From: Amyelois transitella
Taxonomy: Eukaryota; Arthropoda; Insecta; Lepidoptera; Pyralidae
Direction: 5' to 3'
NCBI RefSeq assembly: GCF_032362555.1
Contig: NC_083524.1
Coordinates: forward strand, 5,566,001-5,630,000
DNA: 64,000 nt
Part shown: positions 37,501 to 48,200 of the stretch, piece after piece
Layout: each line of letters starts with the position of its first letter
Position numbering within the stretch: position 1 is the first letter of the stretch
Made by a program: the position numbers and the translations under genes
Notes under the pieces: model-generated
The model's database searches: none
The model's input: only the letters and a program-made list of their open reading frames with translations
What the model was told of the DNA's origin: nothing

Positions 37501-37695
37501 TGCAAACTTCAATTGTTAACTATCAGTTACCTATTGCTCGCAGCATTTTGAGCTGAACATGTAAATAACCATTATTTTTATCGGCAGTTCCTGAGAGTGG
37601 TCGCCGGCGGTGGAAACCCAGCAGGTGTCGCTGGAGCCGCCAAGGCAGCCCTCGCCAGCGCCGTCGCCAACGTCCAGGCTTCAGGACTCTACTGA
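31551..37695 (+). CDS. FibL: Fibroin light chain, 265 aa, seven exons
   Basis: Silk protein of the posterior silk gland, disulfide-linked to the fibroin heavy chain and needed for its secretion. Exons: 31551-31586, 34356-34444, 34917-35112, 35631-35756, 36431-36528, 36809-36953, 37588-37695; all junctions are GT-AG and keep frame (798 coding bases). The product begins MLPFVLVLFVASGALAAPSV, a signal peptide cut before APSV. FibL hallmarks are the block GDAC near the end of exon 3, GNCVGGGRAYQFEAAWDAVL in exon 5 and LINEEYCAAKRLYSAFNSRS in exon 6. The three cysteines are at 103, 156 and 189; by position Cys189 matches the one that bonds to the heavy chain in Bombyx, and the other two should pair internally. 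Seven exons and about 262 residues are also the Bombyx values. Exon codons are GC-rich at third positions (many GCC, AAC, CTC) unlike the surrounding DNA, typical of a highly expressed gene. Intron 1 is long (2.8 kb). Confidence 0.97.
35180..35258 (+). pseudogene. Decayed duplicate of the end of FibL exon 3, in intron 3
   Basis: Aligns base for base with the 3' end of exon 3 and the start of its intron: CTCGCTACTAGCACTCCAGG against CTCGCCACTGGCACCCCAGG, and GTTGCTGTAAGTAGACC against GCTGCTGTAAGTTAATC. The frame of exon 3 stays open through it (LATSTPGDVCEHVA against LATGTPGDACENAA), Cys included, and the GTAAGT donor is kept (35249). The front half of the exon and a proper acceptor at its start are missing; an internal CTTTCTCAG (ending 35202) could act as one. 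Confidence 0.8.
36990..37152 (+). repeat. Interspersed repeat, complete-looking copy, in FibL intron 6
   Basis: Runs from GTCGCTATTTTAGTCTG through ACGCAACGGATTTTGATGCG and GTGATTCAAGAGGAAGG to CGGGGCGGGTCGCTAGTA. The same family was split by the mariner and has a reverse copy at 41820-41992. Moth genomes carry many copies; I do not know its formal class. Confidence 0.7.
37293..37432 (+). repeat. SINE-A copy, 3' part, in FibL intron 6
   Basis: ACTTGGGATTCTTCTTATAA, CTATTTGAATCTCAATTCCA and CTGTCTACCCCATAAGATAC blocks. Confidence 0.75.
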
Positions 37696-37950
37696 GGAGT
37701 TCAGTGACCGCACCCCCCACTTGTACATATAATATACCTATATATGTATCATACAACAACAAAACTGTGCTCTTTATAGTATGTATAGCATTCATATACA
37801 CAGCCACGAAACGTGAAGAATATCTTTATGAATATTCAACTCTTGTTTGTGGCATTTCGTAAGTCAATAGATGATTATATTATTATGTAAATATACGTTT
37901 ATATTTAACAAAAACGACCTGGCTTTTCATTCAATGGCTATTTTTTGTTC

Positions 37951-37956
37951 AATAAA
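37951..37956 (+). terminator. FibL: FibL poly(A) signal
   Basis: AATAAA 256 bases after the stop codon, followed by T-rich sequence (GTTCACTAAATTTTTATATG). Confidence 0.75.
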
Positions 37957-37984
37957 GATGTATCCAGTTCACTAAATTTTTATA

Positions 37985-38669
37985 TGTCGTGTTTTATTTC
38001 GTCGTATCGAAACCTTAGTAGGTACCTACTTACTTATTTGAGAATTACGCAGTATAGTATGGTCCCTGGAGTGGATCCCTAAATAAAGTAAAAAAAACAT
38101 GTTTGCAATTTAAAAAGACGAAATACGTTAAACCATCGCCACTATTTGTAAAGAAGGTGAGCCCAAATTTTTCGAGATCTTAAAAATAGTTGAGACTTCA
38201 GTTTCTGAGCTAAACTACTTATAAGGAAATCAATAATTTTTAAAAAATGCTCGAAATTGTACCTCTCACATAACAATACATTAAATATTGGAAGAATGAA
38301 GTACATCGAATACTGGAGAAAAGCATGGGGTGCGCCTAGGACCTTGATCCTGGATTGGGAATGACATGTTGCAGGGGAACCTAAACCATGGGGTATCATG
38401 CTGACAAATTCAGTTGCCTGAATGTGCATATTGCCAAACGATTTTTCTGTCGTCGTAAAAACTGTTCAAACTATTGGTTAATTGCGTAATATTAATAACA
38501 AAACAAGGAAATCAAAATTAATATTGAATTCTTCTGATTCCTAATCAACCACAAATAAGGAAAAGAGAACAGTTGACATTATGCAGTTATTGAAAATAAA
38601 CCATTGTATATGTTATTATTATAGGAGTTATTAGTGCCATAATGTAGTAATGTTGAGAAACAATCCAAA
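37985..38669. other. Spacer between FibL and the receptor-like gene
   Basis: Holds one decayed tRNA-like SINE-B piece at about 38288-38445 (minus). No exon seen. Confidence 0.5.
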
Positions 38670-41250
38670 ATGAAAATCTTTTTGTTATTGGTGTTTGTGT
38701 TACTATTTTGTCGTGATATGAGTTTGACTGCACAAGGTAAAATACTATTAAGATTTTGTTAGAATAATAAGTAGGGTATTAATAGATTTTTAACTTTTGA
38801 CACACATGCGGTTTTGAAGCTGTAGTAGATATAATAAGGTGTACCTAAGTTATGTGACGTCAATTAGTGATATTTTTATTGTATAAAATTTTAAAAATAA
38901 ATGTATTCTATTTTATTCTTTTGCTCTCAACCAGAATGGAAGTTTGTTTTTCTTACAGCTCCTTTAATTTTTCAGATTATCATGAAAAATATGTTATTTT
39001 ATGTTCAAATTATCATTTGCACAAAAAAGAGAATATTAATTTTGAGGAATCATTCTTGGACGTAGCCGAAAGTTTCGGTTACAAACTGAAAAGAGTGACA
39101 AGTAATTGTGATTTAGCAGAGACACTTAAATACAGTGAGTTGTAAGTATATTTTTCATACAGTTCTGGAACCCAAAACATAAACGAAGAGTTTGCTTGTG
39201 GCAGATCCCAAGGGGATAAAAATTAGTTTATTTTTTAACAAAATCTATTTCATTACTACCGCACCGCCTCGATCGAGAGAGCTATAATTTCGACTTAATG
39301 TTTATTATCGTCATAATTTTCAAATAGCCAGAATCATTGTGACATTTTTACATTCTACATAACAAAATGCCCCGTAGTCAATTAATTTAAGCATAAAAGA
39401 AAGTTTATATAAGTTTATATAATTTTCAGTTACAGGAACAGCGTTGTTATCAATTTTAACCTCATTGATTTTGGCAATGCGATCGAAGTTAACAAACTTG
39501 GCAGTTACGATGGAAACATAATCGTGGAATACTATGACAAATTAAACAATAGCATATGCGAATATAATAGTAAAAATAATCAAACAGATATGTATGGAAG
39601 AAATTGCAGTGGTCCTGCTTTTAATGCCAAAAACAAAATATTTGTAGGCTCGATAGAAGAGAATACAGCTCTTTTTAATGTTTTTAGAGCTATCACAGAC
39701 AAACATATAAAAGTTAAAAATAATTTTAGAAATATTTTACTCTGTTCAGATATATGCGACTCATATATTATTAATACACAATTTCATATAATTTGTGAAC
39801 AATGTGATAAGGAATTCGAATGCGATAACAATACTATAGCGATTGTTGCGCCAACGCCTGAAAAAGTAAAAGTACCATTTAACGAAAATATACCGATTAT
39901 ATTTTATGATACTTTTTATATGGAAGAAGATTTCGGAGAAGATACAGATGTATCAATATATGACTATGATACTAGTACCACTTCAATACATTGGAAAGCA
40001 CTCTCGACTATGACAATTGATGTCATAAACAGTCGCATTTGGGAAAGAATCGCCGTAATATCAGATGATTCTGCGTTAAGTAAGATATTAAGAAATGATC
40101 TTATAGAAAACTTTGTAAAGAAGTCCGTTTTATTCGCGATACGAAAATGTTCAGAAGTGGATGAGTTCAAAAAGGTTAATAATATGAATTCATTAGGGAG
40201 TTTAACCACTCTATATTAGACCATCCTAAGCATGTGAAAATATTCAGTTATTAATCGACTTTTTACTTATTTACAGACACTTATACTATTCAAGGAAGTA
40301 AGAGCACCAATAATTATTGTCTACGTAGCTAAACGTAACTTAGGTAAGTTCATAAGAAGTGCTCAAGAAGTGGAAATGGCCAAAGATGATGTTATCTGGG
40401 TATTCCCAGGATACAAAGAAAATGATATAAAGGTAAATTTTAGAAATACAATCACTCATAATCATACAATCGTTATGGAAAGCGGTCAATAAAGCTTTGG
40501 CGCTAACTAAAAGTAGGTGCGAAACAATTCGCTTTTGTAGCAGGAATATGCAGCCATGACTTCTTGAAATTCAATAGCGTCCATGTACTGCGGTTCCTAG
40601 TAACTAACCATAGGCAAGCTAACATATAAACAAACAGACGTTTATACAATTAAGTAAAAAAATCTTTTCTTTTTCAGGGATTTAAGTACGCTACTTTTAT
40701 ATACTGTAAACCCGAGTATGAAGTAGCGCTGTCAATAGTGATCCATAAATATAAGAGAGCTTTCGGTAACGAAGATAAATTCAGAAAGTAAGTCTGTTGC
40801 TTGTTCTTATACAATTTTCGATTTAGTAAGACAATTTCTTCAAACTACTTTTAATGCACATGAGAGATCAAATTTTTGAAACCGCACGGTATTTATTTTT
40901 TTAGAACAATCAAGAACTATAAACCGCCAGCAACCTGCAGTGTTGGTCTTCAAAGAGTCATCTACGTTCCACTCTCACTCACATCTCTGAAAACACCATA
41001 TCAAGCTTGTGCACTGGTGACAAATGACTTCTACCAGCCATGCGCCGACTGGCATGTTCTTTACATCATTCTGACCCTCACAATATTTCTGGTTCTGGTA
41101 TTCATTATACTCGTGATCTTCAATCGTATTCAGATGAATACGTTAGAGTACAGGCCATTGGACAGGCCCCCTTCGGTATGGCGACGGTTGTTGCAAAAAG
41201 ACAGACCGAGTACTTCACGAGCATTTCAAATGCTGCCCAGGAGATATTAA
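38670..41250 (+). CDS. Natriuretic-receptor-like type I membrane protein, 529 aa
   Basis: Exons: 38670-38736, 38976-39141, 39430-40174, 40277-40432, 40678-40787, 40905-41250; frame is kept throughout. Seen: signal peptide MKIFLLLVFVLLF, an ectodomain of about 440 residues with several cysteines, one membrane helix (about 466-487, LYIILTLTIFLVLVFIILVI) and a 42-residue basic tail. The ectodomain has features of the periplasmic-binding fold of ANF-type receptors: IWERIAVISDDSALSKILRN resembles the usual 'W.+vavi..d' strand, and APIIIVYVAKRNLGKFIRSA followed by DDVIWVFPGY resembles the strand-helix-strand with 'a...gm....yvwi'. No kinase-like or cyclase domain follows, so it recalls a clearance receptor rather than a guanylate cyclase. 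The exon 3 donor (AAG|GTTAAT) is weak and is the least certain junction. Ligand and role are unknown. Distant homology is judged by eye only. Confidence 0.75.
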
Positions 41251-41324
41251 AATAAAAACAAATGTTCTGCAAATAGGATGTTTTGTAATATAATTGTTAT
41301 TATAAAACTGAATGAAACAATAAA
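41251..41324 (+). terminator. Poly(A) signals of the receptor-like gene
   Basis: One AATAAA (41251-41256) follows the TAA stop directly, without a gap; a second lies at 41319-41324. Use of the second would put the 3' end inside the last coding exon of the opposite gene. Confidence 0.6.
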
Positions 41325-41328
41325 ATAC

Positions 41329-44300
41329 TCAGCCAAGATTTTTAATCAGTTCTTTGAAGAACTTAACATCCTTCTTTTCATGGTTGTACACATCCTCCGG
41401 ATCTATTGACGTTGAGGTGACCGCTTCCCCTCCGGCTACCTCGTAAATGAACGATCGAATCTGAAAAGAAATGCCTGTAATATTAAAAATTGAAAAATAC
41501 CAATATACTAACGCACAGTTAACCCCAATAAATGGATTCGCTGAAATTTGGCATCGAGATTTCCAGTATAATAATGAAAGTTTCTTTTAAGGAAAAGCTG
41601 AACTATAGTTAGCTCAATTTACACAAGCTATAAATATTTCTTTTCTTTTCAAAACTTTTCCAAATATATATACATAAATAGAAACAATCCTCTTTTCCGG
41701 AACTTTACCCCTTTCCCAAACCATAATATGTATTTAATTATCACATGCAATTAACTGATCCCGCACTAGAAATCAAAGTAATCGCAAATGCAGAATGTCA
41801 AGAAATACATATTGATGACCAGCGACCCGCCGCAGCTGCGCACGGGTAGCATTTATACATATAAACCTTCCACTTGAATCACTCTATGTATTAAAAAAAC
41901 TGCATCAAAATCCATCGTGTAGTTTTTGAGATCTGAGCATACATACAGGGGTACAGACGCGGAAAGCGTCTTTGCTTTATACTATGTAGTAAAGTAAATG
42001 CTACTGATAATATTAATGGTGGTTAATGTATGTAATGTAATGAGTAACATTATTTTGAACAAGAACCAACTTACTTTTAAATTGATACTTCTCAAGGACT
42101 GTAGCAGTTTCAAAGACGACCGTTTCTCTGTAGGATGAGAGATCTGGTACAGACGCATTGCTCGATGAAACTGTACAAAGCAAAAAATTAATATATATAT
42201 ATTAATGGCTTTTTATGGTCTTGTATATCATGAAATTCTTCGTCGGATGTCAAATCCAGTCAGTCTAAAGGTTTAGCTACACTGAGAATGAGGAGTCGCG
42301 GGCAGTCTATTTTGAGGTGAGGAGAAGGCTCACCAATTACGACGACCTGAAGTTCTCCTTACCCCGAGGATATACGTTCAGTTTTGTTTTATTTCATGTA
42401 TTAATTACTACACAAGTAAAACTAGTATTTATTATCCCTTACAATTCTTTCTACCAGTCAACTTTTTAAAAATGGCTAACAGAATATAAATTAGATATCA
42501 ATTTGTAAATTTGAAAATTATTTAAGGGTGGCAGATACTTTTATAAAATCCTTTAAATTCAATATTAAAATAACTACGTGTGCAAAAACTTAATATTTTA
42601 TGTTTCATACTGAACAGCGGACAAAAACTATTCAAATGTATCTCTTTGAAATCAAACCCTTGGTATACTCGTTCATTGCAAAAGTGGGCTGCATTTTATA
42701 TATTTCCTTTCATCACTTCAAATAAATTAAATTCCTGGACACCTTTCACAAACAGGCTTTTTAAAGAACGTTAGTTTTGCTGTTCGCTTTATATTATGGA
42801 AATTTGAGTGAGTTTGGTCTTACTGATGTCAAGCAAGATGAGGTTTTAGTAGATGCACGAAGCTCAAATAATGCCAGTGGAGAATTCCATATCTTGGCGG
42901 CGCACATAATTAAAGTTTTGGTAATTCGAGTGTAGAGTATGGGGATGTCGACTACAATAACGTTTTCATTACAAATAAATCTTTACCCTCTCCAAAAGAC
43001 ACCAGGTGTCCCGGTACTGCTGCAAGAAGACCATGGGAGCCAATATGGCGGCGTAGAAGGCCGCTTCCCGATCCAGGATGTCTTCCCCCTCCGACATCCC
43101 GTATACTGTACCCCGGAACTTGTGGAGAAAGGCCGCATTTGCGTGTTCTTTGTCGAAACTGAAAATTGTTGGTCGGTATGTCTTAATGCCTTGGGATTCT
43201 TCTTTTAGACTATGGGCTAGCAACTGGTCACTAAGTATATCTCAATTGTATTCTTGACTTTGTCTACCTTATAACCCTTACAGGTAGGTATAACGTCGTG
43301 ATATTTCTCTCCTTATGGGTAATGGGTTATTTATCGTTTGAAGTATTCTTCTTTTTCCCAGGTCACATATCTGAGCCGAGAATCTTACCCACTCCTGGTC
43401 GGTAGTCACAGCCCGTTAGAAGCATGAGACTCGTTAAACCTCAAATGAAATGATTTAATTTCACTTTAAGCTGATGTTTGGCGTCCAACCAAATTAGTGC
43501 GATATAACATTATTGGAAATAATTAAACGCAAACAGTGACCGTCCGAACACATATTATGTAGCTAAACGAAAATTAATTATTTTTGGCAAATTAATTTTC
43601 AACAAGCCTGTTAATGTTATGAAATTATGAAAGTACAAAAATCTTTTACATTTATACTCCTATAAAGATACGAAAGCCTCAGCATACGTAGTTTTAGATC
43701 TTCCCATTGATAAAATGTGATCAAAAACGTGACCTCGGACTAGTGTGGCTCAATTGCCCAAGGTAGAAACCAAGACAATAATTTTAAACATTCATATATA
43801 AAATCACGCCACTTTCCCAAAGAGATAAGCAGTGACTTCACTTCCCACGATCCCTGAACACCTCTTGCGTTTCTTCCACATTTCAGTCATTCTAACCGCT
43901 AGTTTAAAGTTTACTAGACTTTACCTTTCACCAAAACGTCCACAATTTTATAAAGTCATGTGAAACTTACTATGGTAATATGGCATAAAATCTTCTCACT
44001 ATATCTTTGGTGGATGGTTTTATTCGCAAACAGATCCCGTCTTCCTCATCAAGACGTTTTGCATTCCTAAAGGTCCATCGGTCACCGGGCAACTCGAAAT
44101 CCAAATCGAAACTCGGTGTAACAGATGAAGACTAGTTGAAAAATCAATGGGCAAATTATGTTTTTTGGGGTCCAGACTTATGACGCATGAAGACGATAAG
44201 GTGATGAATTTGGTTTGTGAAATTTATCGAAAAATCTGTCCAAAATGTCGTCATAAAGTTTAAAAAAACTTCCATGCTGGTCACGTAAAATAGAAAAAAA

Positions 44301-44746
44301 AATTCTCTTCATGCATCGATTGTAAAGTTTTACATGAGAAAAGATTATAAACTTAGAATTCTTATTTTAAGGGATGGGCTTTAAGGTAGGCGATGGGCTA
44401 GCAACCTGTCTCTATTTGAATCTTAATTCCATATAAAGCCATACAGCTGAACCTGGCCGTTCAGTCTTTTCAAGACTGTTGGGTCTGTCTACCCCGCAAG
44501 ACATGACTTTGTATATGTATGTACGTAATTCTAATTTTAAGCGATGGGCTAGATACCTATTAGTAGAGGTATTTATATAAATCAACATTCACCATCTGCA
44601 ATGGTTATAATGGAAGACTGCTCCAATATTTCTATCAATGGAAATACATAATGGAAATCCACCAACATACATTGAGCGTTCTTTGATCTAATTGCACTTA
44701 CCACAGTCAATAAGCTAAACAACAAACCGTACAACTTTGGCACCAT
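41329..44746 (-). CDS. Unrecognised secreted protein, 201 aa, five exons (gene B)
   Basis: Exons on the minus strand: 44746-44702, 44131-43971, 43158-42987, 42170-42075, 41460-41329; GT-AG at each junction and 606 coding bases in one frame. The N-terminus MVPKLYGLLFSLLTVSSSVT looks like a signal peptide. The rest (EDGICLRIK, YFDKEHANAAFLHKFRGTVY, REAAFYAAILAPMVFLQQYR, FHRAMRLYQISHPTEKRSSL) is charged and amphipathic, probably mostly helical. It has two cysteines (49 and 122), no membrane segment and ends in FFKELIKNLG. I do not recognise a family. The gene lies tail to tail with the receptor-like gene (78 bases between stops) and head to tail with gene A. An old SINE-A piece and the reverse repeat copy sit in its introns. 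Confidence 0.72.
41820..41992 (-). repeat. Interspersed repeat, reverse copy, in gene B intron 4
   Basis: Same family as 36990-37152: AGCGACCCGCCGCAGCTGCG, AAACTGCATCAAAATCCATC and TTTATACTATGTAGTA in the opposite orientation. Confidence 0.7.
43188..43292 (+). repeat. SINE-A piece in gene B intron 2
   Basis: CTTGGGATTCTTCTTTTAGA and GGGCTAGCAACTGGTCAC blocks and a worn CTACCTTATAACCC. It starts about 30 bases upstream of exon 3 (antisense to the gene). Confidence 0.65.
43798..43925 (-). mobile_element. LINE 3'-end fragment in gene B intron 2
   Basis: AAATCACGCCACTTTCCC, then CTTCCCACGATCCCTGAACA; the same order as in 58103-58345, decayed. Confidence 0.55.
44340..44527 (+). repeat. SINE-A copy in gene B intron 1
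   Basis: AGATTATAAACTTAGAATTC, a duplicated GGGATGGGCTT and GGCGATGGGCTAGCAACCTG block, TTCAGTCTTTTCAAGACTGT and a TATGTATG tail. Confidence 0.8.
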
Positions 44747-45202
44747 CTTAACTTAGTCATGATACTATTCTGGTAAAGTAATTCCTTATTTTCCTTTTGT
44801 TATGAAAATATGCTCAGGAATTAAGCTGTGTATATTGCAGCTGCTTCTAGCCGTCAGTTCTATTTGACCTATAACATCTATTTGACCTATGTCAATGTCA
44901 GAGAATTAAGAAGGAGAAGGAAATGAGGACGAAAAACCATGTTTTGATGGGTAAAATAAAGGACGACCTCAGACTCTAAAAAACACTAGACTTGCTGGCT
45001 TTGTTATAATTCTGAAGCATCTTCTAATACGACATACAAAAAAGAAAATTCGGTAGTTTGAATACATTGATATTAAATAAATCTTATTATCAGAGCTAAG
45101 ACTTATCACTTGCTAATTAAGCTTCTAAGAAGTCGCTTCTGAAAAACTTCAGTTCCCAAGTTTTTGAAATAATAACACAGTAACAACTATGTTGATAATT
45201 AT

Positions 45203-45208
45203 TTTATT
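45203..45208 (-). terminator. Poly(A) signal of gene A
   Basis: AATAAA on the minus strand directly after the TGA stop, with no gap. Confidence 0.6.
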
Positions 45209-48200
45209 TCACAAATCGTAAATCATCAAAGTAATCCAAATCATGTTCCCTAAGAAGATGACAAAACGACACAGGTCCAAGGTGGTCGCCCTGCTGACCA
45301 TAAAAATAGCGTTGCCTTCCTTAAAGTCCACGTTCGGTACTCGTTCCGCTTTGAAATGCGTTATGTTGCGCATGGGCAAACTAGTGGTCATGCTTATGAG
45401 GCTTTCCAAGTTCTCTCTCTCCTGAAAATAAATATTTTTATCAATTTCTCAGATCTGATAGCTTATGTTTAAGTGTCATATCGAAGGGTCGTTAGTCGCA
45501 AATAGTGCTTAATTCCTTCAGTTTCTAAAACTGGTAGGATTACAATATTAAAGTCAGTCCTGAACTTAAAATAAATAGTATTAATATTAAATATTATACT
45601 AACTATATCATGCGCTCTCAGTGGTCTTTTAACAGATTTGATTGGGACTGCTTCCATATTCTGTAGGAACAAGAATACGTAATGGTGAATGGCGATGGTG
45701 GATAAAATGTATTAAATAATGCAGTTAAACACAAAATGCCCTAAAAAGCACAATGGCACAGGAAGCAAATACAGTCATCTTGTGCATGCTGCATGTGTGG
45801 AGTCAGGTCTTCTTAAGGGATAAGGGGTGAACACGAAACATAAGAAAAAAACCAAATGTTGTTGCTTGCGTTCTGTTAAATTGTAAATTTTTCCATTTAT
45901 AGAATTCAAGTTAGATTATAAACAACACTGTGAATAAATTGTGATACCTGTGTAGTCATTTTGTTAGAATTTTTCTTTTGATACATATTGAGCGGTGTTA
46001 TGTTCTGGATGAAGTCCTCCATGATGTAGCGAGCGCGGGCGATCATCGGCTCCAGCGCCCGCATGTGCTTCGCCACTTGCGTCGGTTTCACTACTTTTAA
46101 GTATTTGTTTACCTGCAAATTTATTTATTTCAGATACATATGGCCTATTTTGGGCCCTTGATGTATGTTATCTTTTACATGCTCATTTTGTCCTCCTTCT
46201 AATTTGCGTCTTTCACCCTAATCCAACACTCTTGGTCTTTATACAGAAAATTATAGACAATCGCGGAATTTTCTACTTATTATTAACGACAAATGTTCCA
46301 AAATAAAGAAAACACTTATATCTTAAACTTACCCTTTTGATCGGACACCATCCATGTTTCATCAACGTAGGCGGGTCGGTCGCCATCATCCACACCATAG
46401 ACAGAATCCTCGGGAAGGTGGTGTGTGGCTCTCCCATCATCACCTTTGGCGTCTTCACCAAGGCTTCGAAGTCTGGTTCCGCTTCCATTGCTGAGGTTTC
46501 CACTAATAACTTCGATCGAATCAGACCTTGGATCATTTCAAGGATTAGAGTGCTATCGTCGCCTTCTAAGTTTCTGAAAATTGAAATGTTAAAAAAAATA
46601 TGTTGAGAGATACCTTTAGTATGAAGTGGCGTTCGGAGGTTCTGATAGACATATTAAGAGTTCATTTCATAGATAGTTGAATGACACACCGAACAGATTC
46701 TTCAGTTAGAATGTAAAAATGGTTGGTCCGCACTACGAGTATGATCTGCCAAAATCATGCCAAAGCGGTTAGAAGAAAATAAGTGTGATGAACTTACTTG
46801 AGTAATTCCAACATAAGCCTACCAATCTTCCCTGAAGACGGCCTCAGGTATGATATGCAGTCTGCGTTCAACATCTTAAGTGGTGGAGCCGCGTCAGTTT
46901 CAAAGGCAGACGCTAACTCCCTCTGCCGGCTGTCTTCTCCCGCCAACCAATCCAGGGTCAGGGACTTGCGTACTTCAGCTATCCTATCGGATTCCGCCAA
47001 TGTATTGTCCCGGGATATATTGTACGGGTAGTAAAAATCAGCAGCCGAACACTGCAATAAATGTTGTAGATACTTAATTAATATAAAACAGAAGAGAACC
47101 GATCATCGATTTTAATGAAGAGAAATTATTACAGAAAATACAAAACCACCCATGCTAACATAGAATAAAAGCTTTTAAAAATAGCAAAGATTAAAACAAA
47201 TCATGAAAATTATAAGGAACCATAATGTGTCTCTCATTCTCTCTCTCTCTCCCCCTCTCTCTCTCTCTCCCTCTCTCTCTCCCTCTCTCTCTCCCTCTCT
47301 CTCTCTCCCTCTCTCTCTCCCTCTCTCTCTCGTCTTTGCCTTTTTTTAGTTGAATCCTTAAGTTTCGTTGGAAACCGAGGTCAACTTTCTGACATTTCTG
47401 CCTCCACCTTATCCGCTCTTGGACATCCTCAGTTTTAAATCCATAAAATCATATTGTTTAGATACTGTTTATAGTGTAGGTACTATTTATTTGAAGACAA
47501 TATAATAAAGGAATGAAGTAGGCAAATAAAGGTAAAACACATCGGGAGCAAAGCAGCTTTGCTTCAAGTTGGAATTAAATTCGGCAACTTTTTCAATTCA
47601 CCATCTTCGCGAAAGTCCTATGACGAAATAAATGAGTTTATAAAAATCCACTTTGAAGCCAAAACTGTAACATTGACAAAGGGTCACGGTAAAATTACAG
47701 GAAACTTTGTGGAAATCAAATGAATGCTTTTGTAATAAAAGTTATGAAGTCCAATTCAAAGTGAACAATAAAAGTGACAAGCGTGAGTTGAACTCGCACA
47801 CGGTGGGTTCCGTGTCATAAGTATCCGATACCTACGTCATAAATACTTAATCTTATCCTTAAAACGATGTCTCAAATAAATCTTTCATTGAATTCTTGAA
47901 CGGCCAGACTTTTAAAGAAAGAAGTAAATATTTCACAAAATGTATGTTGCGTGATGTGAATTAAACATGCTTTATCCAATTTGCACTGTTTTTCCAAACA
48001 TTACCTATGGTAATTATATAAATTGGTCACATTTACAACTCAACAGACAAAAAATGACGCAGTTTCCACTTTAAAAATAAAATAAACGTTGAAATACAAA
48101 AAGATGAAAATTTCTTCTCAATATTTTTTATTACATTTCCTAAATGGTCTTGAAATTGATGAAATGAAGAAACTCTGTTCATGGTCATCGTATGATTCAT

